From Tubiluchus corallicola (Eukaryota; Priapulida; Priapulimorpha; Priapulimorphida; Tubiluchidae), in NCBI GenBank assembly GCA_030141605.1, contig JAQGDQ010000260.1, positions 243,798 to 289,797 of the forward strand: DNA of 46,000 nucleotides. Direction: 5' to 3'. Numbering within the stretch: position 1 is the first letter of the stretch; each line of letters opens with the position of its first letter. This document shows positions 30,548-42,731 of this stretch, one piece after another. A program made the position numbers and the translations under genes. A model generated the notes under the pieces. The model did not search any database and was not told where the DNA came from. It worked only from the letters and a program-made list of their open reading frames with translations.

Positions 30548-31741
30548 TATGTCATACTCCATTTTGAAGTACAATAAAAAGCATACGCTTTAACATGTAT
30601 AATACTACCAAAGCGTTTCTGTTAATTAAATAATAGAATAAAACCTTAATTAACGGCGGGCGAGCAAACTAGTGATGACATCACAAAATGGACATAATAT
30701 TCAAAAACACAAATGTTTTATGATCGTGTTGCGCGTGTTTGCAAAAGCAAAAAATGAAGTGTAGTGCTATTGTACAACATTCAGTGTGATATACAAAAAA
30801 AACTCGGCAAATTTTATGTCTAACACTTGCTCTCACACATGAGCTCTAGAATGTGTGCACTACGTCACAACCGAACTCATCTGAACTACGAGGTACAGCA
30901 CATGTTTTTTGTGTGACGCGTTTTCGAGATGTAGGCGCTACTATTGCCCATCTAGCTAGAAGCGGCAAAATACATGTGACAGCGAAGAACTAGCTGCGCG
31001 AACACGAAATAACGTTTCTGTGACAATAATTCTTTCACGTAAATCGTTTTTGCATTGTAGTACCTCCTCTTTCAACATTTTATGGGGTATATAAATTTTT
31101 GAGCTATAGTTTAAGGTTGGGTCCAACTTACTTTTAAAGGAAAACCTGGCCCAATCTTAAAGTGTAGGTCAAGACTATCTACTCTTTAAAATATTGAAAG
31201 GAAACATACCGTTTTTTTTTCAAAAATGACTTACGTGAAAGAATTGTTACCACACAAACGCAATTTCACGTTTGCGCCACTAGTTCTAAGCTGTTATATG
31301 CACTTCGCCATTCGATAGTTAGACGTGCACTAGCGTCTCCATTTCCGAAACGCATTGAGCAAAAAACAGATGCCGTACCTCTCAGTTCAGATGTGTTAGT
31401 TTGTAATGTACTACACACGTTCGATAGCTCGTCCTTGAGCACAGCGTTAAATTTGAAATTTGAATTTTTATCTTAAAACTTGCCGAGTTTTAGTAGAGCA
31501 CACTGAATCTCTTGCAGTAGCACTGTACTTCAATTGTCGGTTTCGCAAACAGATGCAACACGCTCATGGAATGTTTTTGATATTGAAAATTATGTTCGTT
31601 TGCGATCTCATCAATACTTGGGCTCGCCTGTCGTTAACTAAGATTTTACTCTATTATTTAATTATCAGAAACTTTTTTGCACTATTATTGGTGTTAAAAT
31701 GTATGCTTTTTATCGTACTTAAAAATGGCGTGGTATATGAA
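30548..31741. mobile_element. large foldback element (1.2 kb, arms about 510 bp)
   Basis: Left arm 30548-31052 and right arm 31221-31741 are long inverted copies around a 168-bp spacer. Matched landmarks, left versus the complement of the right, include: AATTAAATAATAG; GGCGAGC; CGTGTTGC; ATTCAGTGTG; AAACTCGGCAA; CATCTGAACT; AATTCTTTCACGTAA. The open frame at 31460-31777 lies in the right arm and is probably fortuitous. No transposase or clear target duplication was identified. Confidence 0.85.
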
Positions 31742-31777
31742 AGATTATTCTCTCTTCCTTTGAAAGACGAGAGATAA

Positions 31778-34500
31778 GTTACACTGTGATCCTAGTCACT
31801 GATTCAATAATTGTGAAGCTTTCCGCGTGGCTATTATAATGTCCAGTCACAGACAGTCTGCGCAAATTACACACATACCGTACAGCCCACACACAGTCAC
31901 ACAGACCTAATTTCGAATGCTGAATCATGCAGCCATGCTACTGTGCCAATTACTTAACCCATCTAAACAGGAACTACGTACATTTGCACGTTTTAATGTT
32001 ACGTGTACACTATTTTACAGAAGTCTTCTCCAAACGACTGACATAGAATATTACTTTATATTTTCAGGGATTTATCCAGCTGTGACTACTATTTAACAAT
32101 TCTACCCGTTCAACCTGATACCTTAAGAAGGACTCTGTCTTTTATGTCACGTACCTGAAGGAGTTTAGCCGTTTTTACTAATTCAGTGTACAACCTTGAG
32201 CCAAGTACTAAAACTGATAACAGTAAATGCTGCTATGCATGTTCATGAAAACCATGAGAGAATTCAGCCTGATTTTGCGCATTATATCTATGACTATGAT
32301 TATGTTTCTGTGCATATCTATGGTAATTGTATAACCTATTTACATTTACTTGCTGACCTCGAATGTTACCAGTAATCACAAACAGTTGAGACAGAACTTT
32401 TGCCTGTTCTACCCACTTCGACACTTCCTGCCAAGGACAGTCAGCTCAAATTAGTGGAATTTTGTGCTATCAATAAGCTGTGGCCATTTTTAACCAAATT
32501 ACAGCGACAAAGGTTAAATGTACTGCGCATGGCTTAACAGGATGCGAATAAGCATTATCTATCCAAGTAATTTGTAAATTTGGTCGTTATGGTGTTATGT
32601 TGCGACCATCTAATTGAACATTGTGCGACAATGCTAGTATGGAACAGTACTGTAACGTGCTGTAACTTTCTGGAACTAGTGCTTACTTAACCTCACGATA
32701 AACTGAAGAAGAAATTGCAAGGCTGCCAACTAATGAGACGTAGCATAAAAATGCCAAAATGTCGAGCTCTCCAAGAGTAGCTAAGATTAAACTAACAAAC
32801 TTAGAACTTATGCATATATATGGATCGTAACTCAAACTCATAATAAAAAACTTTTCTTTTACATACAAGCTCATAATAAGAAAACTTTTGTTCGTACATT
32901 AAACTCACTAGGCTTACATTATAGCTAGTAATAACAGCGAACATAATTAATAGATTAATTAAGGAAATGCTTAGAAAATGTTGGTAGAAACTAAGTGAAT
33001 TTTATCAACAGATTTGTTACTAGACTAAAAAATCTCAATCTGATTGAAAATGTTAAAATAAAAACACGGACATGATAGTCAACCATTTTAAGCTAGTTCT
33101 TGTTTTTCTGAATAAACTTCAATTATATTGTTTTCTATTCTTTTTTTGTCACAATTCTTAACTGCGATGTCACTCTTTTTTGTTTTGATGTCAGCAAAAA
33201 ATATAATTTTGTTTACATTTTTGTTTATATAACACATCAGTTGTTTTATTAATGATGAATAATTCTTTTCCTGTCATTTCTCCTGGAGACAACGCTTACA
33301 GTTTTCAGTCCTTTAATTAAAGCAAATACGTGGGTAATTTGGGCATACAATCAACAAAGTCTTTAACCTTTTCTAAAATTATTTGTCACTTGAGAATTGA
33401 CACCTAATTGTGTCTTTTTGGAGAAGTGTCAGTTAAGCAAATAAATTATTCCTACATTATTCTTACATTTATTATAAAACTATTTGTAACTTGAGAATTG
33501 ACAAGTGTCCAAATTGTGTTGCCACAACAATTCGAAACTCAGTTAAGGATTTGTTATGAATTCAAAAGAGTTAATTGCTTATGTAAAGTTAATCTTTTAT
33601 GCAGCTTGAAATATTTGAAATTCGTGAGCGCGGGGTGCATTGATCAAACATCTAGATAAAAAAACGAATCACGAGTGTAATCGGATCGCGTGATGATTTT
33701 ATAAATGGTGGTAAAACTTTCAAACTTTAACACGCTTCAAACTATTGTGTGGTTATAATAGCCTCTAGTCGTAAAAATAATTACACAAACGCCTGAGGCT
33801 AGTACGATTTCCTACACTTAAACGTTGTAGACATAGATAATGGTCTCAAATAGACAAGAGCATGCTCTGCGCAAGAGGTCACTGGACTCGGTGCACCACT
33901 TCCTGAAAACCCGCGTTGCATATCGTAAAATGTAACGCTTCGCATGATTGGTCGACAGTATAACCATTCTTTCGTTACTTCAATGAGACCTCAGGATTGC
34001 CTGATGCCCACGCAGATAGTATTGTGTTAGTTTAACTTAGTTTGGGGATTGTTTCTTTTCTAATCCGGCTATAATCTGGAAACAGTATACATGCGCCTAA
34101 AAGGTAAAAGGCCCAGAGAGTATTTGCGTTTTAGTCCATGTACACCAAATCTAGTAAAAAGATACAAAAGACAAAAAATGGAAAAAAAGTACATTGAGGC
34201 GTTTATGTTATCTGCCGCCCCAAAATCACAAAAGGACCAACCGACAGTGGCCCTTTTAAGCTAAGTGATTACATTGGCGTGAAAACATGATGGTGTAAAA
34301 AGATAAAATATTCTCAACTATTTTGCTAGTGACAGGACAGATAACCCGCAGAATTTATCTTGCACAGATTTGTTGCAGTTAGAGAAAACCTAGGTTCACG
34401 TTTTAAAAGTTCAACAGAAAGTTGTTCTTAGATGAATGGCAAATCATTAAAATTTTACAAAGCACCTATTATTAAGAAGAAGCATTAACAACTCCAGTTA
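31778..34500. other. intergenic, no gene seen
   Basis: AT-rich. Two small local duplications are visible: CTCATAATAA..AAAACTTTT units at 32836-32906, and ACTTGAGAATTGACA with AATTGTGT at about 33388 and 33490. No gene or RNA recognised. Confidence 0.4.
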
Positions 34501-34503
34501 TCA

Positions 34504-34695
34504 CGTACAATGTACAATTACTGTTAAATACACTTTGCAATTAATTAATGAATTAATTATTGTAATGGGACACTGCCTTTTTTGTAATGTAGTGTAATTC
34601 GTATATTGATTATACTCTGTTACCTCAAGATTTATGATACACGTAATTGTCAACTAAATAGTATTAGTCAGGAAATGCCATTTAATTCAATTTTC
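34504..34695. repeat. dispersed repeat, copy B
   Basis: Collinear partner of 18065-18265; see shared blocks there. Confidence 0.6.
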
Positions 34696-34699
34696 ATAT

Positions 34700-35589
34700 A
34701 CACAAATCTATTCCCTCCTGCATCGAATAGAACTCAGGAGTTAATCACACCATTTTTATAGTCTCATCTAGGTCCACCAAATCTTTGTTTTTAGGAATTG
34801 TAAACAAATAAATAAAATAGGCCACCCTCATTAAATCAACACAAATCTTTTTATCTCAAAGCTATACGGAATTTTTGAGGATGTCGCATTTTCAGGAGTG
34901 CCCCAGTCATACATATATTAACATATATTAACACGCAAAATCGACACTCTTTTAGAAGCTTCAACAGCGTAAATGAAATAAATTAAATTAAGAACTCATT
35001 TCAAATAAAGAATTCAAATTCTTCAGGTATAGTACATGCACTAGGATCAGTATTACGATATTCTTGGGAATCATATTTTAGTGTTAGTTAAACGCAGACG
35101 TCATGTTAATTACATTCAGCACTTACAGAAAATGCATTATAAAGTAAGCATAACACACAGAAACGTTTCAAATTTTGCAATTTGTCAGCAAAACATAAAA
35201 TCATCCATGTATGCAGTTTACATATCTATACATCTATAATAACAACGTTTATTGGAAAAAACTCGCAGATATAAAGGTGTGTTGTCACCTGATTTTCATT
35301 TTTTAAAATGTAAACTTCGATTGATAAAAGGCAACAAAAACAGTGGCAATTGTTTTCTAATAGTTTTAAAGTTTAAATGATATTTTAACTTATTACCTTC
35401 GTTTGTTGTATCCGATGGTAGGCTAATCACGCTACCTGAGCCGTCAAAACATTCACTTGTACTAAAGGTAGCGGAACCACACTGTTATGCTGTCTGCTCT
35501 CGTCCGAGTTTACCGTGTTAATTAGAGTGAGTGTGCCACCAAGCGTACAGGTAAGGAACTACGACTTGTTATGGACTATCTTTATTAAG
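34700..35589. other. intergenic, no gene seen
   Basis: AT-rich, including ACATATATTAACATATATTA at 34910-34931. Nothing else recognised. Confidence 0.4.
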
Positions 35590-35733
35590 TGGTAAAGACG
35601 TGTGCAACCAAATAAACGCACGAAAGCAGTACTAAATTAGAAGTCTGAAAAATTCTACACTTCCGCTAAGACTTGAACGAATCCAAGACCTTTTGGTTTT
35701 CGGCCAGCTATGCTAGCTATTACGCCATAGGTA
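35590..35733 (-). mobile_element. tRNA-derived SINE-like copy 2
   Basis: On the minus strand a tRNA-like head (GCTAGCATAGCTGGCCG, then GGATTCGTTCAAGTCTTAG as a B-box region) is followed by the body CTAATTTAGTACTGCTTTCG and TGCGTTT. These align with the same features of copy 1 at 8.3 kb (CTAATTTGGTATTACTTTC, ATGCGTTT). The copy ends near TTAATAAAG. Confidence 0.65.
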
Positions 35734-36317
35734 TACTTTGACTTTTCAGATTAAGGAATTTACGTTATAAGCTAGTACAGGTCTCTCAAGGCATACGTTT
35801 GACATTTATTAAAGGTCACATTTTCTACTTCACTTTACACTAACCCTCCCCAAAATACACTAGTCAACGTAAATCAGTTAATCAAACGAACTGCAGACTT
35901 CATCATTTACGCCACACAACGACATCACTCACGGAATCATTGGGCGTAACCTGACCAGGATTCAGGATCTCGGTCGCTTTTCCTTTAATCCCAAACCTAG
36001 CCTTAAACCTTAATCTTCAAGCCTACTTAATAAAAATAATGTTTCGTTAACGTTTTTTAAAGCGTCTAATTAGTTTTTTGCCTGTTAGTTTTGTGTGTTT
36101 GTAATGTGTCTTTTATTTAAAATATGTCCTGTGTACAGCCGAGTATTTTAACTTTTCTTACAAAGCTATGTACTTAAAATAAATTTTATGTAAAAATAAA
36201 ATAGAATACAGTATAAGACCTTTATCAATCAATGATATTATTACCAAAAATTCATCATGCTTTATGAAATAAAATATTAATGGTAAGTAATTTCACTAAA
36301 GCTGCTGCCAGCATATC

Positions 36318-36499
36318 CACTGGTGGTCCTTTCCTCAGTGGTCCTTGTCCACCGCCTAATTGGTTGACCTTTGACAGCTTTCAAAGTGGAGAAGTGGTCC
36401 TTTCTCCGGTGGTCCGTTGTCCAGGGTGCTACTTTGTCCGGCGGTCCTTTCTACAGTGGTCCTTTGAGCGGTGGCCCTTTATCCGGCGGTCCTTTGACC
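36318..36499 (+). repeat. GGTCCTTT-type minisatellite
   Basis: Degenerate 15-18 bp units such as GGTGGTCCTTTCC, GGCGGTCCTTTCTACAGT and GGCGGTCCTTTGACC. The plus-strand open frame over it is repeat-derived. Confidence 0.8.
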
Positions 36500-37170
36500 T
36501 ACAGCCTTCTTATACACTTGGTTTGAACATATAAATTTGTGCTCAAACCTTTCCTGCCGACAAGTAGATTATAGCAAATAAGCGACGGCGTCATTTTCTT
36601 GTTATTTTAATATAAATGTCACTTTCTTTGCTACTTAAATTGGTTTTAAATTTATTGGCTAACTGATTGATTAGCCTTTTGCCAACATTTTGCCTCTATA
36701 CAGCATTTGTGTAAGAGTTCTCACAAAACAGAAAGCAAGTGGACAATGTAGCGTGCATTTATCAGACTGCAGCGCCATCTTACTTGGCATTGTGAAATAT
36801 AATGTTTTCTGTATAATATTTTCACAGTATATTAGCGCGATAGAAGCAAGTGAGTTGTCACGAAATGCGCTTAGCAACCACAGTTAGGAGACATCGATCT
36901 TGGTCAATAAGTGGGTGGGTGTCCTCCCTCGAACTGGCTTTGGGCGGCGTCACCTGAAATGTTACCACACTTGAATCCGAATATTGGCATGAATCTCTTC
37001 AGTTATACGTGTCTATTTAAATGATTAACTTTAATAATAAGTTGGGTTTCAATTCTGTCGTAAGCATGTCCTGTGGTTGTGAGTTGTATTCTGGCTGGCA
37101 GAATATCAAGCTTTTATATAAGAATTTTTGAAAGGAGTTTATTACAACTCCTACGTAATATAAATACCTC
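36500..37170. other. intergenic, no gene seen
   Basis: No supported gene. The overlapping open frames at 36671-36887 on both strands lack motifs. Confidence 0.4.
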
Positions 37171-37296
37171 ACCCCCAACCCTAATCCTAATATTAACCTC
37201 AGCCTTAACTCTAATCCCAACCTTAACCCATCCTAACCCTATCTCTAACAGAAACTCAAACCCTAACCCTAATCCTAATACTAATCCTGACCCTAA
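37171..37296 (+). repeat. degenerate interstitial telomere-like (CCCTAA)n array
   Basis: About 125 bp of CCCTAA, CTCTAA, TCCTAA and ACCTTAA units, with two near-perfect CCCTAACCCTAA cores. The Asn/Pro/Thr-rich frame over it is spurious. Confidence 0.82.
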
Positions 37297-37601
37297 TTTG
37301 TTGTGTGTGGGGAATTGTAAACTTTAGCCGAATTTTATGCACAAGCATAAAAATTATTTATATGCGCTTAATTTTAACTTGTAAAGGCCTTTTGTATGAT
37401 GTGAGGTTTTTAAGTTTTTAAACAGTGGAAATAAATAAGTTTACGTGAACATATATATACTTTATGTACTTAAACTGTATATTTGCTTTCTGTATGTTTT
37501 ATTCCAAAGGTAATATTGGTAAGCATCACAGGCAATTGTTTACCCTTGCAACAATGTTGTGGAGATCGCTGGCATCTATTAGAATTAAATAGAACATTGT
37601 A

Positions 37602-37667
37602 GAATGTTCCATTAGAATAATCGTCTTATCTTGTAGAATGTTCTAGAATGAAACGTCTAGAATGTTC
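37602..37667. promoter_or_regulatory. cluster of heat-shock-element-like GAAnnTTC motifs
   Basis: GAATGTTC occurs at 37602-37609 and 37660-37667, and GAATGTTCTAGAA (a perfect three-unit GAAnnTTCnnGAA) at 37636-37648. No adjacent gene is recognised, so this may be a small repeat of TAGAATGTTC rather than a regulatory site. Confidence 0.35.
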
Positions 37668-37984
37668 TCTGGCACCCTATGTAAGGCGAAGCAGGGCGCT
37701 TAGACGGGGACACACAGATTCACACGGACGCCACGTACACATTCTCTTGTATACTTGCATTTTCAGATACACTCAAACGTTTTCCAAATTTTCACGTTTA
37801 GTGTAATCATTTCGCGTTCCTTCATACTTTTGTGTTGTAGAATTCTCGCTTAATAAACTAGTTTAATTTGATGAAGTGTTTTCTGGTTTTCTCTACAAGC
37901 GTTCCGAGAGAAACAAAACACAACAAACAATATGTTGCCAGTACATGTATTTACTTTTGTTGTGGTACATAGAATAGTTGTTGT

Positions 37985-38105
37985 AGTACTTAAGAAAAGA
38001 ACAATTTGTAAATATAACTTATTTTGTCGTACAATTTAATGCAATACTTGTACCAGTGCTTTAGAAAACTACTATTTGTAAGGATAATTTATTTCTGTCG
38101 TAAAA
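37985..38105 (+). repeat. two-copy local duplication
   Basis: AGAAAAGAACAATTTGTAA..TTATTTTGTCGTA and AGAAAACTACTATTTGTAA..TTATTTCTGTCGTA, about 68 bp apart. Confidence 0.6.
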
Positions 38106-38388
38106 CCTGAATTATTATTTCAATCCATGTTTTAATATACGATTTTATGGTGTATCTGAAGGCGGCACTTAAATAAATAAATTTTTAATTTAACCAAATC
38201 TAATCAATATAAGAACAATTGAGTAATCAGTTACGTGAGTAGTCTATAGTGAAGTATTTTTATGAGTAGTATTCTGTAGCTTATGTCCTGTCTCCACAGT
38301 CACTCTTGCTTGTGAGTAGTAATGCTCAATAGTTTTTGCCTCTCAGCTGCATTGCAGACAACGTGCTTTTATAGACCACGGTCTACTG

Positions 38389-38616
<228 letters not shown>

Positions 38617-39810
38617 TGTTATTGACAATAATAACAATTGTTATATAATCCATCAATAACATTGCAAAAACGAACATTGAGGTATAAAAAATACATGTTA
38701 ACAAGAAATAACAACACAGCGCGAGTTAATCGTAAATTTTCAAAATTCTGACAAGAATTTACAAGAAAGTTCAGGCTCTAAATCAACAGCATAAATATTT
38801 CTAATTGGCTTAGATGATCTACAATGTGTAATAAAATGCGACTCGTCTTGATAGACATTATCAACCTACATACCCTTTTATCACAAGGAATGGGTGGCCT
38901 GGTCTATCACCTGTCTCAGTCCTCAGATAATGAGACGATAGCATAAACCTACTAAAACTGATTCGTGTAGAATAGGGAGATAGCAGACGAATAAATTGCA
39001 TATTGTACTAACGCAGGGTTGAGGGCCTCATTGCAAGTATACCGACTTTTGTTTACACTTGTAACGCGAATATTCACTACAACGTTGTCATTACAGCTTT
39101 TGTAAGTAGTACTGTTATGTATCTTATGGACCATTACTTATTAGTTCATACTATTAAACATAAAAGGCGTTTTCATAGGTTTTAACTTCTGCCCCATTGC
39201 AGGATTTCACACATTGGCATAAGGGGCGCACTCTCGTGTTTTTTTTAGTTTTTGGCCATTATATATAAGCGTGTCAAACCTGGTCCAAGTAATTTGACAC
39301 TGCAGTTTTTGACCGTTCTTGCATTTTCCAGAGTTGAGTAGTGGGGTTCAGTAGTGCCTACTGCCTAGTTCGATGTGCAGTTGTGATCAATATGTTTAGA
39401 TAGCTTCCGACATGATGTAAGATTGCAGTCAGCTTACAAGTACTGTTATTGTATTGTTAATGATACAGTATAGCAGTCGACGTATTTGTAGTTCTATTGT
39501 ACCGCATCTTCTGAGGTATTACTGGACCTCACACAGTTGTAAGTGGTGTGGTTTAGTAGCCTTAATATCACTACAGTGTTTTAATACTGAGTATGACTAA
39601 TTAGCCTTGAAGTTTTTGGCTGAAGTAGAGTTATATTTAGTTGTGTATATATATATATATATATAGCTTCATAGCCTTGGTGAATTGTAGCTTTAGACAA
39701 ATTTTAATAGGTTGATAGAACTGTCAGTGCCTTCTATAAGCAAGTTCTGTAGTACTTGTGTTGCTTAAATAATATATCCAGTGGTCAGGCGCAACTGCCA
39801 CAGTGTGCTC
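38617..39810. other. intergenic, no gene seen
   Basis: No open frame of note. From about 39330 to 39660 the plus strand is enriched in GTA/AGT words and ends in an (AT)n run at 39646-39665, suggesting an old decayed trinucleotide repeat. Confidence 0.4.
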
Positions 39811-39909
39811 TGCCCAACTGTCCACTACCTAAATGTCCTATTGCCCAAACATCCACTACCCAAATGTTCACTGCCCAAATGTCCACAACTCATTTGTTCA
39901 ACCAAATGT
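39811..39909 (+). repeat. 15-bp minisatellite CCACTGCCCAAATGT
   Basis: Six to seven imperfect units such as TCCACTACCTAAATG, TTCACTGCCCAAATG and TCCACAACTCATTTG. Confidence 0.85.
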
Positions 39910-41177
39910 CTGCTGTTAATGTGATGTTTTCCTGACGACCCAATGTTTACATACAGTGGTTTACAAGTATACTAAATGAAATAAAATGTAGACCTACTTC
40001 ACACTGGGACCATTGCTGGTTTTCAAATCCGTGTTCCAGGTTCCCTGATCACTTTTCGGCTGTCAACCATCGACTTTTGTGCAATTTGGCCTATAAAGAG
40101 GTATTTGACACACAGGAAAAAACAAACAAACAAAAAAAACAGATAAACTGCATAATATCTAGAAAAATTAAACATGCAGACTTTGTAATGTTTAGCGTTT
40201 GTAAACATTTACTGCAAACCCAGACCTAAATAAACAACTACTCAATCGCTACTTTTTCAGTTATCTTTATTAATTTATGTCAAAACAGTTACAAGCAAAA
40301 ATTATTGTTAATCATGAGTCACACTATCACACTCACTCAGTCACCGGTATATTTACAAAAATTACTGTTAACTGCGCTCCCATTTATTTGAGGAATAGTA
40401 ACAACCCTTATTTTGGGACCTGACATTTTCATGGACACCAATCACTTAATTTCTTATTACCAGCGTTAGATGGCAGCACGTAACCAGTCCCGATAGCAGA
40501 ATGAGCTAAGCTAAGAAACTCCGGTTTGCTGTGTTTTTTTTTTAATCTCAATCAGCAAAATCAATTATGATGACGATGATAATAGTTATGATGGTCTTGT
40601 AGGAAAACAACAATTCCAAAGGTAATGATTACAGACCATTCATGACGATAATGACGAAATCATGAAGTAAAATAATCATCGAAATGTCTCGCTCACATTA
40701 TTCTCTCTCGTTCTCTCTGTCTCTGCACACTTTATTTAGAGATAATTGCAATTTTTCTCTTACAAGCTATACATCACGTAACTACACGTATTTACAAAAT
40801 TTCGTAGCACTGATCGTTTAGCATGTTATTAATAGTTCTTACCTACAGGCTATACGACATTAATATATACGACATCACAATATAATAATCCCCAGCCGGT
40901 TAATGTCCATTTTGCTAGATCTAAAAGCAATGGAGTACCACAAGCATTTACTATCACAGATTATTTTAATTTTAGTATTATTAGATCATTTCAAATCGCG
41001 AAATAATGTAAGATTTTGCATTAACTTCACATATACCTAAAACAGTAGCCCATTTTGCCTCCAAAATTTAGTAAAAAGAAAAAGCATGAGCGACTATGCT
41101 GCAACTATAAACTAAGTACTGTATTAGCTTATTTACACAACTTGTACAATTTCTGTACACCAACACTGAAATCCCCA
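39910..41177. other. intergenic, downstream of the coiled-coil gene
   Basis: AT-rich with no gene seen; short CT repeats at about 40700-40725. Confidence 0.4.
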
Positions 41178-41183
41178 TTTATT
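41178..41183 (-). terminator. polyadenylation signal AATAAA of the coiled-coil gene
   Basis: On the minus strand, GCTAATAAATGG lies about 235 nt after the stop codon. Confidence 0.5.
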
Positions 41184-41417
41184 AGCTTCAGGAAAAGAAA
41201 TAACTATACTTAATTATCTGTTAGCACCTTTGATTTAACAATATTGCAACATACTGTACACTTACGATCTTACAAGACAGCTACATTGAAAACAGAATTA
41301 TCATCATCATTACCGCCAACTATTATTATTGCATAAGTATATTGCTAATATAGTGTTTTTTACACGGTTGAAAAGTTAAAAATGTGACTGAAGAAAGCAT
41401 TAGCCATCATGCGAAAG

Positions 41418-42731
41418 CTAAAGCGTAACATATTCTGTTTTAATAAGCTTTTTCTTGAGCTGACTTGAATCGGTGACATTGTGAATTTCTTCACAAATAA
41501 GCTCATCGTGACATTGACACCGGTATTCGACTCTTTTGACTGTTGTGGTCCGTTCCGTAAATTCCTCCAATTCTCCTTCTGAAGACTTCCGTCTGCCCTT
41601 TAGGACATCCTGCCCATCGTCCTCTGTGGATACTTCTATAGCTGTCTTCAGCTTGTCCAGGTTTTGGTAAACCTTCTCTATACTGTTGTAGCAAGGATTT
41701 GACTTGTCTAATTTGGATAATGGCCTGTAGTTTTGTGAGGAAAGCAGTTTGTAGTCTTGCTCAACATAAAACTCGCATTCGTACAGGACATCTCGTTGTC
41801 TTGATCTCCGTGGAGATTCTGGACGACCTGCAACGAGAGTAGTATCTAACTCTGCATCACTGCTTTGTGAATCAGGATCGTCAAGTGAATCAAAGGCTGA
41901 ATCTGCACGTTCGTGATGATGGCGAATGTCCATGTCATCGCAGGCAGAATCTGCTTGCTCTAACTCCTTTTCAAATTCGCCCGAGTTGCGTTTTGCTTTG
42001 TTTCTTTCCTTGTTTGCGATTCTCATTTGCTGATAGAATTGTGACAACGTTTCGTTGATCTTTACCAGCTCTTTGTCAAGATTTGAGAAATGCTCTTTGT
42101 GGTCTTCAAGCTGAAGACAACCATTACAAGGTGGCGCTGCTCCCTCTTGACCTTCCACTTCAAAGTCGGCTTGCACTAAAGTATCAGTAAGCTGTGTGGG
42201 GTCATAGGAAACTGAATTCTCGTTGGCAATGGCAAGAAAGTGCTGCTCAAGTTCGCCCAAGAGGCAGTTGACTTTGCTGTATGAAGGTTGCTTTACATCT
42301 TGTGGCTCTATCACATTTTCGTTTTCTTTTACAGGCGAATTAAATGTATAAAATGGTATTTGAAGTGGCTTTGATTTAAGAACGGCCACTTTCTCTTGTG
42401 GAACATTACAAAGTTCTACTGCCCTTTCTGTGTGAACTTCTTCCGCTTTGGGAAGATGCAACGAATCGTCATGGTCCGTATCACTGGTGTCATAATCTAC
42501 TAAAACACAGCCGTTCTGAAACATATTGTCCAACTGAGTACCAGAGTCACTACTGAGATTTTTCATTTCGTCAAACAGAGACTCGTTTTTCCAACCTTGA
42601 TGGTCAGAGTGCGAGTTGACCAAGCTGTTGAGTTGCTCTTCCTCTAACGAGGATATAGTCTGATTGAGCTGGTTTTCCAATCGCTGGTTTTCTACTTGAA
42701 GCCTCTTGATTTCATTTGTCAGAGCTTCAAT
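41418..42731 (-). CDS. coiled-coil gene, last exon
   Basis: 1314 nt including the stop; acceptor gatttttctgtag|ATTGAAG. Starts IEALTNEIKRLQVENQRLEN (coiled coil). The middle is acidic and Ser-rich; a second coil has HFSNLDKELVKINETLSQFY. A short motif occurs twice, EQADSACDDMD and ERADSAFDSLD, followed by DDPDSQSSDAE. Candidate phosphorylation-rich segments include SPRRSRQRD and GRRKSSEGELEE. Ends KLIKTEYVTL. Confidence 0.88.
   Translation of the reverse strand: MEALTNEIKRLQVENQRLENQLNQTISSLEEEQLNSLVNSHSDHQGWKNESLFDEMKNLSSDSGTQLDNMFQNGCVLVDYDTSDTDHDDSLHLPKAEEVHTERAVELCNVPQEKVAVLKSKPLQIPFYTFNSPVKENENVIEPQDVKQPSYSKVNCLLGELEQHFLAIANENSVSYDPTQLTDTLVQADFEVEGQEGAAPPCNGCLQLEDHKEHFSNLDKELVKINETLSQFYQQMRIANKERNKAKRNSGEFEKELEQADSACDDMDIRHHHERADSAFDSLDDPDSQSSDAELDTTLVAGRPESPRRSRQRDVLYECEFYVEQDYKLLSSQNYRPLSKLDKSNPCYNSIEKVYQNLDKLKTAIEVSTEDDGQDVLKGRRKSSEGELEEFTERTTTVKRVEYRCQCHDELICEEIHNVTDSSQLKKKLIKTEYVTL

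Noticed and set aside
31460-31777. 105-codon plus-strand open frame with hydrophobic stretches
   Set aside because: It falls in the right arm of the foldback; no corresponding frame is preserved in the left arm, and no motif.
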